A DNA stretch of 64,000 nt from an uncultured Bacteroidota bacterium (lineage in GTDB: Bacteria; Bacteroidota; Bacteroidia; Chitinophagales; Chitinophagaceae): the NCBI GenBank assembly GCA_903877645.1, contig CAIRES010000017.1:41497-105496 (forward strand), in the 5' to 3' direction. The translations under genes were made by a program, and so were the position numbers. How positions within the stretch are numbered: position 1 is the stretch's first letter; every line of letters begins with the position of its first letter. Of the stretch, positions 34,240 to 42,547 are shown piece by piece. The notes below the pieces were generated by a model that did not search any database, had not been told where the DNA came from, and saw nothing but the letters and a program-made list of their open reading frames with translations.

Positions 34240-36165
34240 ATGGGAGAGATACCGGCAGGGCCGCTATTAAGTCAGATAAATACACCGGACGACCTTAAAA
34301 AGCTCGGGAAAGATCAGTTGCAACAGGTTTGTGATGAACTGCGCCAGTTTATTATAGACTGCGTGAGTGTGCATGGTGGGCATTTTGGTGCCAGCCTGGG
34401 TGTGGTGGAACTTTCTGTTGCGCTCCATTATGTATTCAATACCCCTTACGATCAGTTGGTGTGGGACGTAGGCCACCAGGCATACGGCCACAAAATTCTT
34501 ACCGGCAGGCGGCAGGTTTTTCATACCAACCGCAAGTATGGTGGCATCAGTGGTTTCCCTAAGCGCAGCGAGAGCATCTATGATACTTTTGGTGTAGGGC
34601 ATTCCTCTACTTCTATATCTGCAGCGCTGGGCATGGCCGTGGCATCTAAATATAAGGGAGAGCATGAGCGCCAGCACATCGCCGTGATAGGCGATGGCGC
34701 TATGACGGCGGGGTTGCCCTTCGAGGCGCTCAATCATGCGGGGGTAAGCGGCGCTAATGTGCTTATCGTACTCAATGACAACAATATGTCTATTGATCCC
34801 AATGTAGGCGCACTCAAAGAATACCTGACCGATATTACCACCTCACACTCGTACAACCGCTTTCGCGATGATGTATGGAAGGTGCTGGGCAAACTGCCGA
34901 CAAAGGATTTTCAAAAGCTGGCCTCTAAGGTGGAAGCAGGCATAAAAGGCGTGGTATCTAAGAGCAGTAACCTGTTTGAAGCGTTGGGCCTGCGTTACTT
35001 TGGCCCTATCGATGGCCACAATATTACCAAGCTTACAGAAACACTTAAGGGCCTGCGCGATATACCAGGCCCCAAACTGCTGCATATAAAGACTGTAAAG
35101 GGCAAAGGCTACGACCTGGCCGAAAAAGACCAGACGCTGTGGCACGCCCCCGGTACTTTCGACAAGATCACCGGTAAGATCAACAAAAAGATAATCACCA
35201 TACCCGAGCCACCTAAATACCAGGATGTGTTCGGTCATACGATAGTAGAGCTGGCTGAGATGAACCCGCTCATTATGGGGATCACCCCCGCTATGCCATC
35301 GGGCAGTTCCATGAAGTTCATGATGGACCTGATGCCCGACCGTGCCATAGACGTAGGCATTGCCGAGCAACATGCGGTGACACTGAGTGCAGGCATGGCT
35401 ACACAGGGCTTGCGGGTATTCTGCAATATATACAGCAGTTTCATGCAGCGCGGTTATGACATGGTGGTACACGATGTGGCTATACAGAAGCTCCCGGTCA
35501 TTTTCTGTCTCGACAGGGCTGGCCTGGTGGGCGATGATGGGCCTACGCATCATGGTGCTTATGACATTCCTTTCATGCGCTGCATCCCGAACATGATCGT
35601 GAGTGCGCCAATGAACGAATCTGAGTTGCGCAACCTTATGTACACCGCGCAGTTGCCCGATAATGAATCTCCTTACGTCATCCGCTACCCGCGCGGACAG
35701 GGTGTGATGCCGCTGTGGCGCACACCATTCGAGAAAATACAAACAGGCACCGGCCGCAAAATATGTGACGGGCAGGAAGTAGCTATACTCACCATAGGCC
35801 ATCCCGGCAACTTTGCGGTGTCAGCATGTAAGATGCTGGCATCAGACGATCTGTACCCCGCGCACTACGATATGCGCTTTGTAAAGCCGCTCGATGAAGC
35901 TATGCTGCACGAGGTAGCACAGAAATTCACCAAGATCATAACGGTAGAAGACGGCACCATAGTAGGGGGCTTTGGCAGCGCCATCCTCGAATTCATGGCA
36001 GCCCATAACTACACTCCCGAAGTAAAGATCCTCGGCATACCCGACCGCATAGTAGAGCACGGCAAACCCGAAGAGCTACACCGCGAATGTGGCTACGATG
36101 CCCAGGCTATTGCAGATGCCGTACGCGAGATGGCACATACCAAGGTGCTGGCGGAGATCATTTAG
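34240..36165 (+). CDS. dxs: 1-deoxy-D-xylulose-5-phosphate synthase
   Basis: About 641 residues from the ATG at 34240; a TTG two codons earlier is less likely. This thiamine-diphosphate enzyme joins pyruvate and glyceraldehyde 3-phosphate in the first step of the MEP pathway. Motifs: DVGHQAYGHKILTGRR near 78-93, the ThDP-binding GDGAMTAGLPFEALNHAG with downstream NDNNMSI, and the transketolase pyrimidine-domain block DVGIAEQHAVTLSAGMA near 375. The C-terminal domain (about 510-640) is complete. ispG of the same pathway lies 18 kb upstream in another unit. Confidence 0.97.
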   Translation: MGEIPAGPLLSQINTPDDLKKLGKDQLQQVCDELRQFIIDCVSVHGGHFGASLGVVELSVALHYVFNTPYDQLVWDVGHQAYGHKILTGRRQVFHTNRKYGGISGFPKRSESIYDTFGVGHSSTSISAALGMAVASKYKGEHERQHIAVIGDGAMTAGLPFEALNHAGVSGANVLIVLNDNNMSIDPNVGALKEYLTDITTSHSYNRFRDDVWKVLGKLPTKDFQKLASKVEAGIKGVVSKSSNLFEALGLRYFGPIDGHNITKLTETLKGLRDIPGPKLLHIKTVKGKGYDLAEKDQTLWHAPGTFDKITGKINKKIITIPEPPKYQDVFGHTIVELAEMNPLIMGITPAMPSGSSMKFMMDLMPDRAIDVGIAEQHAVTLSAGMATQGLRVFCNIYSSFMQRGYDMVVHDVAIQKLPVIFCLDRAGLVGDDGPTHHGAYDIPFMRCIPNMIVSAPMNESELRNLMYTAQLPDNESPYVIRYPRGQGVMPLWRTPFEKIQTGTGRKICDGQEVAILTIGHPGNFAVSACKMLASDDLYPAHYDMRFVKPLDEAMLHEVAQKFTKIITVEDGTIVGGFGSAILEFMAAHNYTPEVKILGIPDRIVEHGKPEELHRECGYDAQAIADAVREMAHTKVLAEII

Positions 36166-36198
36166 AACAAACGGAACTGCAAAGTTATAAATCAGTAG

Positions 36199-36250
36199 CC
36201 CTGGCCTTTAGGCCGGGGTTTATTATAAAATACCGATGGCTTTAGCCGAA
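36199..36250. repeat. Paired-hairpin intergenic repeat, copy 2
   Basis: First hairpin 36199-36218 (CCCTGGCC, TTTA, GGCCGGGG with one T-G pair); second hairpin 36238-36247 (GGC, TTTA, GCC). Same layout as the element at 32133. The first hairpin may double as the dxs terminator. Confidence 0.7.
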
Positions 36251-36332
36251 AGGACCGCGAGGATGTAGCCAGAAGGAGAGTAGATGCTAAGTATAGGCTT
36301 GCAATTACAGCCTTTTTTATTACATTTATAAT

Positions 36333-36638
36333 ATGGAAAATCAAGAAGAAAATATAGAGCATCGGTGGATAAAAATAAACCCTGATCACAGGCCAGCTGT
36401 AGGGCACGCGATATATTCCACATTCAACCCAGAAGACGGTGGTATACTTTACTATGTCAGAAAAATTAATGATGTTGGGTTTACAATACAATCTAATGGC
36501 AATAATGATGGAGAAATTCCAGAAGACCAACGAATAACATTGTTTATCCCATACAACCTAATTCCAGTTACCAATTTTTATGTGTGGGACAGACATAGGG
36601 ATAATAATTATGAAATTGACGATATATTTTCAAACTGA
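36333..36638 (+). CDS. Orphan protein of unknown function
   Basis: A 101-residue, acidic, soluble protein with no signal peptide or membrane segment. It has several aromatic residues (HRWIKINPDHRP, ILYYVRKI, NFYVWDRHRDNNY) and looks like a mixed alpha/beta fold. I recognise no family. The DNA is distinctly AT-rich compared with dxs and continues as such through the next gene, suggesting an accessory segment. A near -7 box (TACATTTA) lies just upstream. It converges with the trypsin-like protease gene. Confidence 0.6.
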   Translation: MENQEENIEHRWIKINPDHRPAVGHAIYSTFNPEDGGILYYVRKINDVGFTIQSNGNNDGEIPEDQRITLFIPYNLIPVTNFYVWDRHRDNNYEIDDIFSN

Positions 36639-36694
36639 AACACTACCCAATTTCAGGTTATCCAATTGAGCGTAAAACTGAAAGTTAAAACAAG

Positions 36695-37801
36695 TTACCT
36701 CAACATAGTTAAGTTGCCTTTGCAACTTTCTTTCCGACCGTCTTTGAATGTTACGTTAATCTCATAAACATATATTCCTCCAGGCTGATCAATGCTATTA
36801 CATGTGCCGTCCCATCCTTGATTTTTGTCTGAATTTATTTCATAGACTAATTGACCATAACGACTATATATTTTCATATTGAAAATTTCAATATTTTCAA
36901 ATGATATTTGTTGTGGGAAAAATAAACTTCCTTTGCCAGCCACAAACGCATTAGGCATTCGTATTGACGTACAATAATTATTATCGTATGTGGAAGGATT
37001 TTGCTTGTTCTCATTATGATATTCATTTTGAGGAATAATCGCCGTTGCTGTATTGTTTGTTGTACGAGGTACCTCTTGAATTTGAGTGGTTATTGGAGGT
37101 AGTTCATATTTCTTGGGTTCTTCTACCAAATAGGTGTTTATCCTATCTTTATATACACCTTTTAATTTCATAAGAGCCTCGATCCCAATTGCTATATTTC
37201 TACCGGCTAATGTTGCATCCTCACCTTTAAATTTTGCTGTAGTAATAGCAATTAATTCTCCTTTTGCATTAAACAACCCACCGCCACTACTGCCATGTGC
37301 TATTTTAGCATCGGTTTGAAGGATTTTTGTATTGTTTACGATAAAGATGTTTGTAATTCCGCCATGTGTAAATTGGTTTATATTTTCAATGTCATCAGGA
37401 GTTCCCATGGCCCAAACATCGTCTCCTTTTTGCGGGATTACTTTGCTTATTTTTATTGAAGTAAAGAGGAACTTATTGCTGTTTTTTATTGTAAATTTCA
37501 CTAAGTCGAGATTCTCATTTTCTCCAATAATTTTGTTCATGTCATATTCAGTTCCCTGTTCCGTCAAAATCTTCACATAGTAAGCATCTTTTAAGACGTG
37601 ATAGCACGTAACGCAAATTCCTGTTGAATTGATTATTACGCCGCTACCCCAACTCTTTAAGTTATTAAAATTATCATAGCACTCTACTACAACTACGGAT
37701 TTTTCGAGAAGTTGTGCATTGGGGTGGGTAGATGTATTTTGTCCAAATGATATTATTGCATCTAAAAAGATGGAGACAAATATGCAGAGAGATTTATTCA
37801 T
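36695..37801 (-). CDS. Trypsin-like (S1) serine protease with T9SS type B (CHU_C-like) C-terminal domain
   Basis: A 368-residue exported protease. Signal peptide 1-20 (SLCIFVSIFLDAIISFG). The trypsin-like/DegP-type catalytic domain (about 30-215) has His68 in VTCYHVLKD, Asp99 in NENLDLVKF and Ser172 in AHGSSGGGLFN; GELIAITTAKF closes it. No PDZ domain follows. A linker rich in Asn, Thr and Pro leads to a gliding-motility-type C-terminal domain (about 280-368: IEIFNMKIYSRYGQLVYEI, GWDGTCN, PGGIYVYEINVTFKDGR). This is the type B signal that sends proteins through T9SS, so the protease is probably secreted. AT-rich codon use. Confidence 0.85.
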   Translation of the reverse strand: MNKSLCIFVSIFLDAIISFGQNTSTHPNAQLLEKSVVVVECYDNFNNLKSWGSGVIINSTGICVTCYHVLKDAYYVKILTEQGTEYDMNKIIGENENLDLVKFTIKNSNKFLFTSIKISKVIPQKGDDVWAMGTPDDIENINQFTHGGITNIFIVNNTKILQTDAKIAHGSSGGGLFNAKGELIAITTAKFKGEDATLAGRNIAIGIEALMKLKGVYKDRINTYLVEEPKKYELPPITTQIQEVPRTTNNTATAIIPQNEYHNENKQNPSTYDNNYCTSIRMPNAFVAGKGSLFFPQQISFENIEIFNMKIYSRYGQLVYEINSDKNQGWDGTCNSIDQPGGIYVYEINVTFKDGRKESCKGNLTMLR

Positions 37802-38112
37802 TGTGATAATAAAATTAGGTACAATTTATTGAAAATAAAAGTACACAAATATTACTCTGACATTTTCGCCGACGTCGGTGTTCTTCATCAACGTCCTCGC
37901 ACAGGCAGGTAACACAACCAATGCCTCTTTTCAATACCTACTAACGACTAATTTCGCCAGTGTTGGTATCCCTTGCCAAAGAGCCTGTGCAGGGCACGGA
38001 GTACTCCGGAAGACTTGCCTTTAAGTCAAAATCACATTGCTAAGTCATACTTCAATGGAGGGACTTCAGACTGTTTACAACAATTCATAATGGATTTTGT
38101 ATATTTGCAGGT
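37802..38112. other. Gene-free region with an inverted, partly duplicated segment
   Basis: About 310 bases between the protease and the MNT gene. Two related segments occur: TTTCGCCGACGTCGGTG followed by GCACAGGCAGG, and TTTCGCCAGTGTTGGTA followed by GCCTGTGCAGG. The GCACAGGC and GCCTGTGC words are complementary. The segment ends with the promoter of the MNT gene. No coding potential seen. Confidence 0.45.
38100..38107 (+). promoter_or_regulatory. -7 promoter box of the MNT-HEPN operon
   Basis: TATATTTG, an exact TAnnTTTG match, ending 5 nt before the ATG at 38113. Confidence 0.6.
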
Positions 38113-38427
38113 ATGAACAGTAAAGTAGCAAATACAATAAAGAATATGGTAAATGCAGTGTTGCCGGATTCGCGTGTTTGTCTATTTGGTTCACAAGCAA
38201 ATGGTCAAGCTAATGAAAATAGCGATTACGATCTGCTCATCATTACCCCTGATTTGTTTACACCCAAAGAAAAGCTTAGCACAAGCAGCAACCTCCGTAA
38301 GGCGATCATTAAAGCAATACACGCGCCGGTTGACCTCCTATTATACAGCGAAGCTGAAATAAAGGAAAAGCAAGAATTACCTGGGCATATAGTTCGTTCA
38401 GCGATGAGGGAGGGAAGAATATTATGA
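38113..38427 (+). CDS. Minimal nucleotidyltransferase (MNT) antitoxin
   Basis: A 104-residue protein with the pol-beta-type minimal nucleotidyltransferase motif: Gly26-Ser27 in LFGSQANGQ and the acidic pair Asp38/Asp40 in SDYDLLI, plus a third acid in APVDLLLYSE. In MNT-HEPN modules this partner inactivates the HEPN ribonuclease toxin by adding AMP units to a tyrosine. Catalytic residues look intact. It overlaps the HEPN frame by 4 nt (ATGA), the usual arrangement, but that partner is broken here. Confidence 0.9.
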   Translation: MNSKVANTIKNMVNAVLPDSRVCLFGSQANGQANENSDYDLLIITPDLFTPKEKLSTSSNLRKAIIKAIHAPVDLLLYSEAEIKEKQELPGHIVRSAMREGRIL

Positions 38428-38785
38428 CCGGGGCGTTGGAAGAATATATTAATGCATGGTTGCTTAAAGCTGAGCATGATATACTCAGCGCCCAACGCTT
38501 GCTGGAAATAGAACCTATGATATTGGATACCGCTTGAAGGCTTTTCTTTGTTATCAGCGAAATGATGTTAAAAAAACACACGATATAGATTTTCTATTGA
38601 ACGAGTGTGCGGTTTTCGACCCCGTTTTTGATACAATTGATTCTCTGAATCTTGGCGATTTTGCTGTGCAAGGTCGCTACCCGGATTCCGGAATACTGCC
38701 GGATGTTGCAGAAGCGCAGGCTTTTTATAAATTGGCGATACAAGTTAATACATTGGTTAAGGAAAGAATTGTTTTTCCTCAGTAG
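38424..38785 (+). pseudogene. Broken HEPN-domain toxin gene (internal deletion and frameshift)
   Basis: The frame opens at 38424 with a typical HEPN start (WLLKAEHDILSAQRLLE ... MILDTA) and stops at 38535-38537. The rest continues in another frame from 38534 (LKAFLCYQRNDVKKTHDIDFLLNE ... KLAIQVNTLVKERI). Family members normally have about ten more residues between these parts, of the type CFHxQQAAEK, which are missing. The simplest explanation is a deletion of roughly 30 nt that also shifted the frame. The RNase motif Rx6H (RNDVKKTH) is preserved in the second part. A full toxin cannot be made unless the ribosome shifts, so the module is probably decayed. A sequencing error alone would not explain the missing residues. 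Confidence 0.82.
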
Positions 38786-39014
38786 TATTTACGCCATCAT
38801 CAATATCACTGCGAGGTTCGCTTCTTCAGCGAGAGGGTCGCGGTTGCCTCATGCTCCTCACCTTACGTTCCTTGCTAAACTCTTACGGCCTTAGCGTTAA
38901 AAAATCACAACACAAGCCCTTGTGTCCTTCGTGAAACCTTTGTGAACCTTGTGTGAACCGTAAAAATAAGGGCACTGATCAAATAGAAATATCTCCTGAC
39001 TATCTACTAACGCC
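38786..39014. other. Gene-free region with quasi-repeated CCTTnGTGAA words
   Basis: Around 38916-38960 the words TTGTGTCCTTCGTGAAA, CCTTTGTGAA and CCTTGTGTGAA follow each other as degenerate direct repeats. A short dyad (CTTCTTCAGCG region) precedes them. I see no gene. Confidence 0.4.
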
Positions 39015-39725
39015 TTATTTCGTAAACTTATACCCTATCCCTCGTATCGAATGAAAGTGGCGCGGATTTCGGCTGTCCTTTTCAAAAAATTTGCGGAAGT
39101 TGAGGATGAAGTTGTCTATGGTGCGGGTAGTAGGGTATACATTATACCCCCATACGATTTGCAATATCTGCTCGCGCGATACTACTTCGCCCTCATGCTC
39201 CACAAGTAGTTTCAGCAGTGCGGCCTCTTTCTTGCTCAGCTCCTGTATCTTTTTGTTTTTATCAAGGCACTCATGCGCGGCAAAGTCTATTTTGCAGCCA
39301 TCAAACTCATAGACATCGCCCACCGCCTGCGGCTCCTTTATTTTCTTGTTCTTAGTGATCAACTTGTCTACACGCAGCAATAGTTCCTCCAGGTTAAATG
39401 GTTTGGTCAGGTAGTCGTCCCCGCCTTTCTTCAATCCTTCCACCCTGTCTGCGCCGCTGTTGCGTGCCGATAGGAACAGGATTGGTACGTCATTATGCTG
39501 CATCCTGATGGTCTCGCACACAGTGATGCCATCCATTTCAGGCAGCATGATGTCGAGCACAATAAGGTCGAAATATTCATTCTTAACCATCTTGATCACG
39601 GCGGGGCCATTGTCTACTGTCGTTACTTCGTAGCCTTCCAGTTCCAGGTTCAGCTTCAATGCTTCGCGCAGGCTCTCTTCGTCCTCTGCTATCAGTAGCG
39701 ATGCTTTATATGATTTAGGTGCCAT
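39015..39725 (-). CDS. OmpR/PhoB-type response regulator
   Basis: A 236-residue regulator. Receiver domain about 8-122: acidic pair in IAEDEESL, phosphoacceptor Asp near residue 57 in DLIVLDIMLPEMDG, Lys in DYLTKPFNLEEL. Winged-helix DNA-binding domain about 135-235 (LSKKEAALLKLLVEHEGEVVSREQIL ... TIDNFILNFRKFFEKD ... IRGIGYKF). No histidine kinase is adjacent, so it is an orphan in this window; its partner must be elsewhere. Confidence 0.95.
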   Translation of the reverse strand: MAPKSYKASLLIAEDEESLREALKLNLELEGYEVTTVDNGPAVIKMVKNEYFDLIVLDIMLPEMDGITVCETIRMQHNDVPILFLSARNSGADRVEGLKKGGDDYLTKPFNLEELLLRVDKLITKNKKIKEPQAVGDVYEFDGCKIDFAAHECLDKNKKIQELSKKEAALLKLLVEHEGEVVSREQILQIVWGYNVYPTTRTIDNFILNFRKFFEKDSRNPRHFHSIRGIGYKFTK

Positions 39726-39822
39726 AGTACGATCGGTTTATCCACATAAAATTAAAGGATAAATACAGGATATGCCAAAGAATTGTGACGAAGCGTTCAA
39801 TTATAGGCATGAAAAGAGAAGA

Positions 39823-40125
39823 TTAGTGCTTGAGTTTTAAAGGGTTTTGTCTGCCGTCCCAAAATGTTAAAAGAACTATTTCCTTTTTTATTGGTTTAAC
39901 ATGGTACACCAAAGATGTGTGCTTGTGAATAACGGTTTTGTGGATATTATACTTTCTTTTGTGTGTCGCACCCAAATTTGGTTGGGTGACTAACAGGTCA
40001 AGTTTATAATTAACACGGTTTACAAAATTGACTATTTCTTTATCAGACCATTCTGTGTGTAAGTAATCAATAATAGAGAAGTAGGTCTGTCTGGCTTCGG
40101 CAGACCAAATTATTTTGTAAGCCAT
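39823..40125 (-). CDS. RelE/ParE-family toxin
   Basis: A 100-residue toxin of the RelE/ParE fold. Typical features: start YKIIWSAEARQTYFSIIDYLHTEW, central LVTQPNLGATHKRKYNIHKTVI, and the closing strand pair LVYHVKPIKKEIVLLTFWDGRQNP. The ending DGRQNP is characteristic of the ParE-like branch. It overlaps the antitoxin by 16 nt. Whether the target is gyrase or mRNA cannot be told. Confidence 0.9.
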   Translation of the reverse strand: MAYKIIWSAEARQTYFSIIDYLHTEWSDKEIVNFVNRVNYKLDLLVTQPNLGATHKRKYNIHKTVIHKHTSLVYHVKPIKKEIVLLTFWDGRQNPLKLKH

Positions 40126-40352
40126 TTACTGTAAAGTTTAACCATTTCTTCGTGTGGTATTGTATTGCCTTCATCCATGTCCTTTAATCCACGTTCAATA
40201 GATGCTTTTTGAGCATCACTTATATCGTCCCACCAATCGTCTGCCTGGTCAGCTTCTATCATAGCATGAATTACTCGTACCATCCTGCTGTCAGCATGTT
40301 TAATATACTCCGTTACTTCTTTTCGTATCGTTTTTAAATTTTGTGATTCCAT
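40110..40352 (-). CDS. Antitoxin of the RelE/ParE-type pair
   Basis: An 80-residue acidic protein upstream of the toxin. The segment DWWDDISDAQKASIERGLKDMDEGNTIPHEEMVKLYSKWL is a widespread Bacteroidetes antitoxin C-terminus (pattern: DDISEAQKxSIExGLxDxxxGxxxxHxEV). The N-terminal half (KTIRKEVTEYIKHADSRMVRVIHAMIE) is helical. No clear DNA-binding fold is visible, but autoregulation is usual. Confidence 0.85.
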   Translation of the reverse strand: MESQNLKTIRKEVTEYIKHADSRMVRVIHAMIEADQADDWWDDISDAQKASIERGLKDMDEGNTIPHEEMVKLYSKWLTK

Positions 40353-40379
40353 AGGAGTATGTTTTTTTAATCCGTATTA

Positions 40380-40387
40380 CAAATATA
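40380..40387 (-). promoter_or_regulatory. -7 promoter box of the RelE/ParE-type operon
   Basis: On the minus strand TATATTTG, an exact TAnnTTTG match, 27 nt upstream of the antitoxin ATG. Confidence 0.6.
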
Positions 40388-40548
40388 CAAAAACATAAAA
40401 CCAAATATTCTTTTCAAATCTCTTTTGCGGCCGTTATCTATACAACGTTTTTGCCTGCGTTAATTCATATTAAATTAATGCCACCATAATATTCTCTTTA
40501 TAGTAAAGTCGTCATTTTGTATAACCAAAAGCTTCGCAGAAGAGAATA

Positions 40549-41421
40549 ATGGCTAAGAGAGAAGTGGACATCGTAGTGCTTTCTGATATACACCTCGGCA
40601 CTTACGGATGCCACGCTACAGAACTCCTCCGGTACCTTAAAAGTATCAAACCCAAAGCGGTAGTCCTCAACGGCGATATCATAGACGTTTGGCAATTCAG
40701 TAAACGATACTGGCCGGCCACGCACATGATGGTGGTCAAACACCTCATAGGCCTTATTGCCAAGGAGGTGCCGGTGTACTATATCCCCGGCAACCACGAC
40801 GAGATGTTGCGCCGCTTCAAAGGCTTTCATTTGGGTTCGCTCCGTATCGTCAACAAGCTTTCACTCAAGATTGATGAGAAGCGTTTGTGGATATTTCATG
40901 GTGATGTATTCGATGTGGTGATGCAGCACAGCCGTTGGCTGGCAAAGCTCGGGGCGATCGGTTATGACGCACTGATACTCATCAACAGGCTGGTGAATTA
41001 TATCTCACTCAAAATGGGCAAGGGCAAGATATCACTCTCCAAAAAAGTAAAGAACAGTGTGAAAGGCGCTGTGAAGTTCATCAATAATTTTGAGGATACC
41101 GTTTGCGATATAGCTGCCGGTAACAACTATGATTATGTGATCTGTGGCCACATTCATCATCCCGAGATCAAAGAAGTGAATACGCCTAAGGGCAACGTTA
41201 CCTACATGAACTCAGGCGATTGGATCGAGAACCTCACCTCGCTCGAATACAATGATGGCCACTGGCGCATCTACAATTACATGGAAGACCCTGTGGCGCA
41301 GGCCATAGATATCAATAATAAAAAGCAGCACAAAGAATCGGCCAAAGCAATGATGGCCAGCCTGATGCTGGAGCTCAATGTGAAGCCATCAAAGGGACTG
41401 GAAGGAGTGGAAGCTGCGTAA
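40549..41421 (+). CDS. UDP-2,3-diacylglucosamine diphosphatase-like metallophosphoesterase
   Basis: A 290-residue calcineurin-type phosphoesterase. Metal ligands: Asp13 and His15 (SDIHLG), Asp43 (NGDIIDVW), Asn82-His83-Asp84 (GNHDE), His in FHGDVFD near 122 and GHIHHPE near 205. The insertion between HGD and GHIHHP and the closing YMNSGDWIENLTS match LpxH/LpxH2-like enzymes that split UDP-diacylglucosamine in lipid A synthesis; many Bacteroidetes carry such a paralog, so the precise substrate is uncertain. It is 32 nt upstream of a glycosyltransferase gene, probably one operon. Confidence 0.85.
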   Translation: MAKREVDIVVLSDIHLGTYGCHATELLRYLKSIKPKAVVLNGDIIDVWQFSKRYWPATHMMVVKHLIGLIAKEVPVYYIPGNHDEMLRRFKGFHLGSLRIVNKLSLKIDEKRLWIFHGDVFDVVMQHSRWLAKLGAIGYDALILINRLVNYISLKMGKGKISLSKKVKNSVKGAVKFINNFEDTVCDIAAGNNYDYVICGHIHHPEIKEVNTPKGNVTYMNSGDWIENLTSLEYNDGHWRIYNYMEDPVAQAIDINNKKQHKESAKAMMASLMLELNVKPSKGLEGVEAA

Positions 41422-41453
41422 ATGATAGAGTCACTTATTACCTCTTAGATACA

Positions 41454-42485
41454 ATGAAGATCCTTTTTGCGATCCAGGGCACCGGCAACGGTCACCTGAG
41501 CCGTGCGCGTGATGTATATCCCGCACTTACCAAATATGGCGATGTGGACGTGCTCATCAGTGGCATACAGGCCGATGTGGAAGTGCCCTTCCCGGTGAAG
41601 TACCGCATGTATGGCATGAGCTTTATCTTCGGCAAGCATGGCGGTGTGGATATATGGGATACCGCCCGTAAGTTGAACCTGCCTCGCCTGCTCAAAGACA
41701 TCAAAGAGTTGCCGGTAGAGCAATACGACCTCGTGATCAATGATTTTGAACCGGTATCGGCCTGGGCTTGCAAACGAAAAAAATTGCCATGCATTTCGCT
41801 CAGCCACCAATGTGCGGTGTTGCATAAAAATGCGCCAAAACCTAAGATCGCAGACCCTATGGGGCAGTTGGTGCTCCGCCACTATGCACCGGTATCTGCT
41901 GCTTATGGCTTTCATTTTAAAACATTCGGCGACGATATTTTTACGCCGCTGATCCGTAAAGAGATCAGGGAGCTGACGCCCGTCGATAATGGCCACTACA
42001 CGGTGTACCTGCCTGCCTACGACGATGAAACTATCGTGAAGAACCTCTCCAGATTTCCGGATGCAAAGTGGGAGGTGTTTTCCAAGCACAACAAACAACC
42101 CTTTACTACCGGCAATGTGTCTGTGCGAAAAATAGATAATCGATCGTTCATAGAAAGTATGGCATCAAGCACAGGCGTGCTGTGTGGCGCCGGCTTCGAA
42201 GGCCCTGCTGAAGCCATGTACCTTGGCAAAAAGGTGCTGGTGATACCTATGCTCACACAGTACGAGCAGCAGTGCAATGCAGCAGGCGCCGCAGCCATGG
42301 GCGCTACCGTTATCAAAACACTTGATGAGAAATATGTGGCTACGATCAGCCAGTGGCTCAGCGAAGGCAAGCCCATAGCCGTCAACTATCCGGACATGAC
42401 CGAGGATATCATTGCACACATCATCCGCAAGCACGCATTCAACAAACATACCGCTAATGAAACAGCAGCTTACCTTCCTGCATAG
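41454..42485 (+). CDS. GT-B glycosyltransferase (MurG / GlcNAc-transferase-like)
   Basis: A 343-residue GT-B fold protein. The N-terminal domain begins ILFAIQGTGNGHLSRARDVYPALTKYGDVDVL, the glycine-rich acceptor-side loop of GT28-like enzymes. The C-terminal donor-binding part has VLCGAGFEGPAEAMYLGKKVLVIPMLTQYEQQCNA (near 265-300), matching MurG-like GxGxxxxxEAxxxGKPxxxxPxxxQxEQ. No membrane helix. Paired with the LpxH-like enzyme, it probably works on a glycolipid; this is inference from context. Confidence 0.87.
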   Translation: MKILFAIQGTGNGHLSRARDVYPALTKYGDVDVLISGIQADVEVPFPVKYRMYGMSFIFGKHGGVDIWDTARKLNLPRLLKDIKELPVEQYDLVINDFEPVSAWACKRKKLPCISLSHQCAVLHKNAPKPKIADPMGQLVLRHYAPVSAAYGFHFKTFGDDIFTPLIRKEIRELTPVDNGHYTVYLPAYDDETIVKNLSRFPDAKWEVFSKHNKQPFTTGNVSVRKIDNRSFIESMASSTGVLCGAGFEGPAEAMYLGKKVLVIPMLTQYEQQCNAAGAAAMGATVIKTLDEKYVATISQWLSEGKPIAVNYPDMTEDIIAHIIRKHAFNKHTANETAAYLPA

Positions 42486-42547
42486 CAGGTTGTGCCAGGT
42501 GGCTATACTGGCAACTGAGATATTGATGGCGATGTACTTGTAATAGT

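Noticed and set aside
34064..34270. Plus-strand frame upstream of dxs
   Set aside because: It reads through a hairpin repeat and into dxs in another frame; no protein features.
40549..42485. Idea that the phosphoesterase-glycosyltransferase pair is lpxH-lpxB
   Set aside because: The second gene lacks LpxB features and looks MurG-like; only a general glycolipid role is supported.
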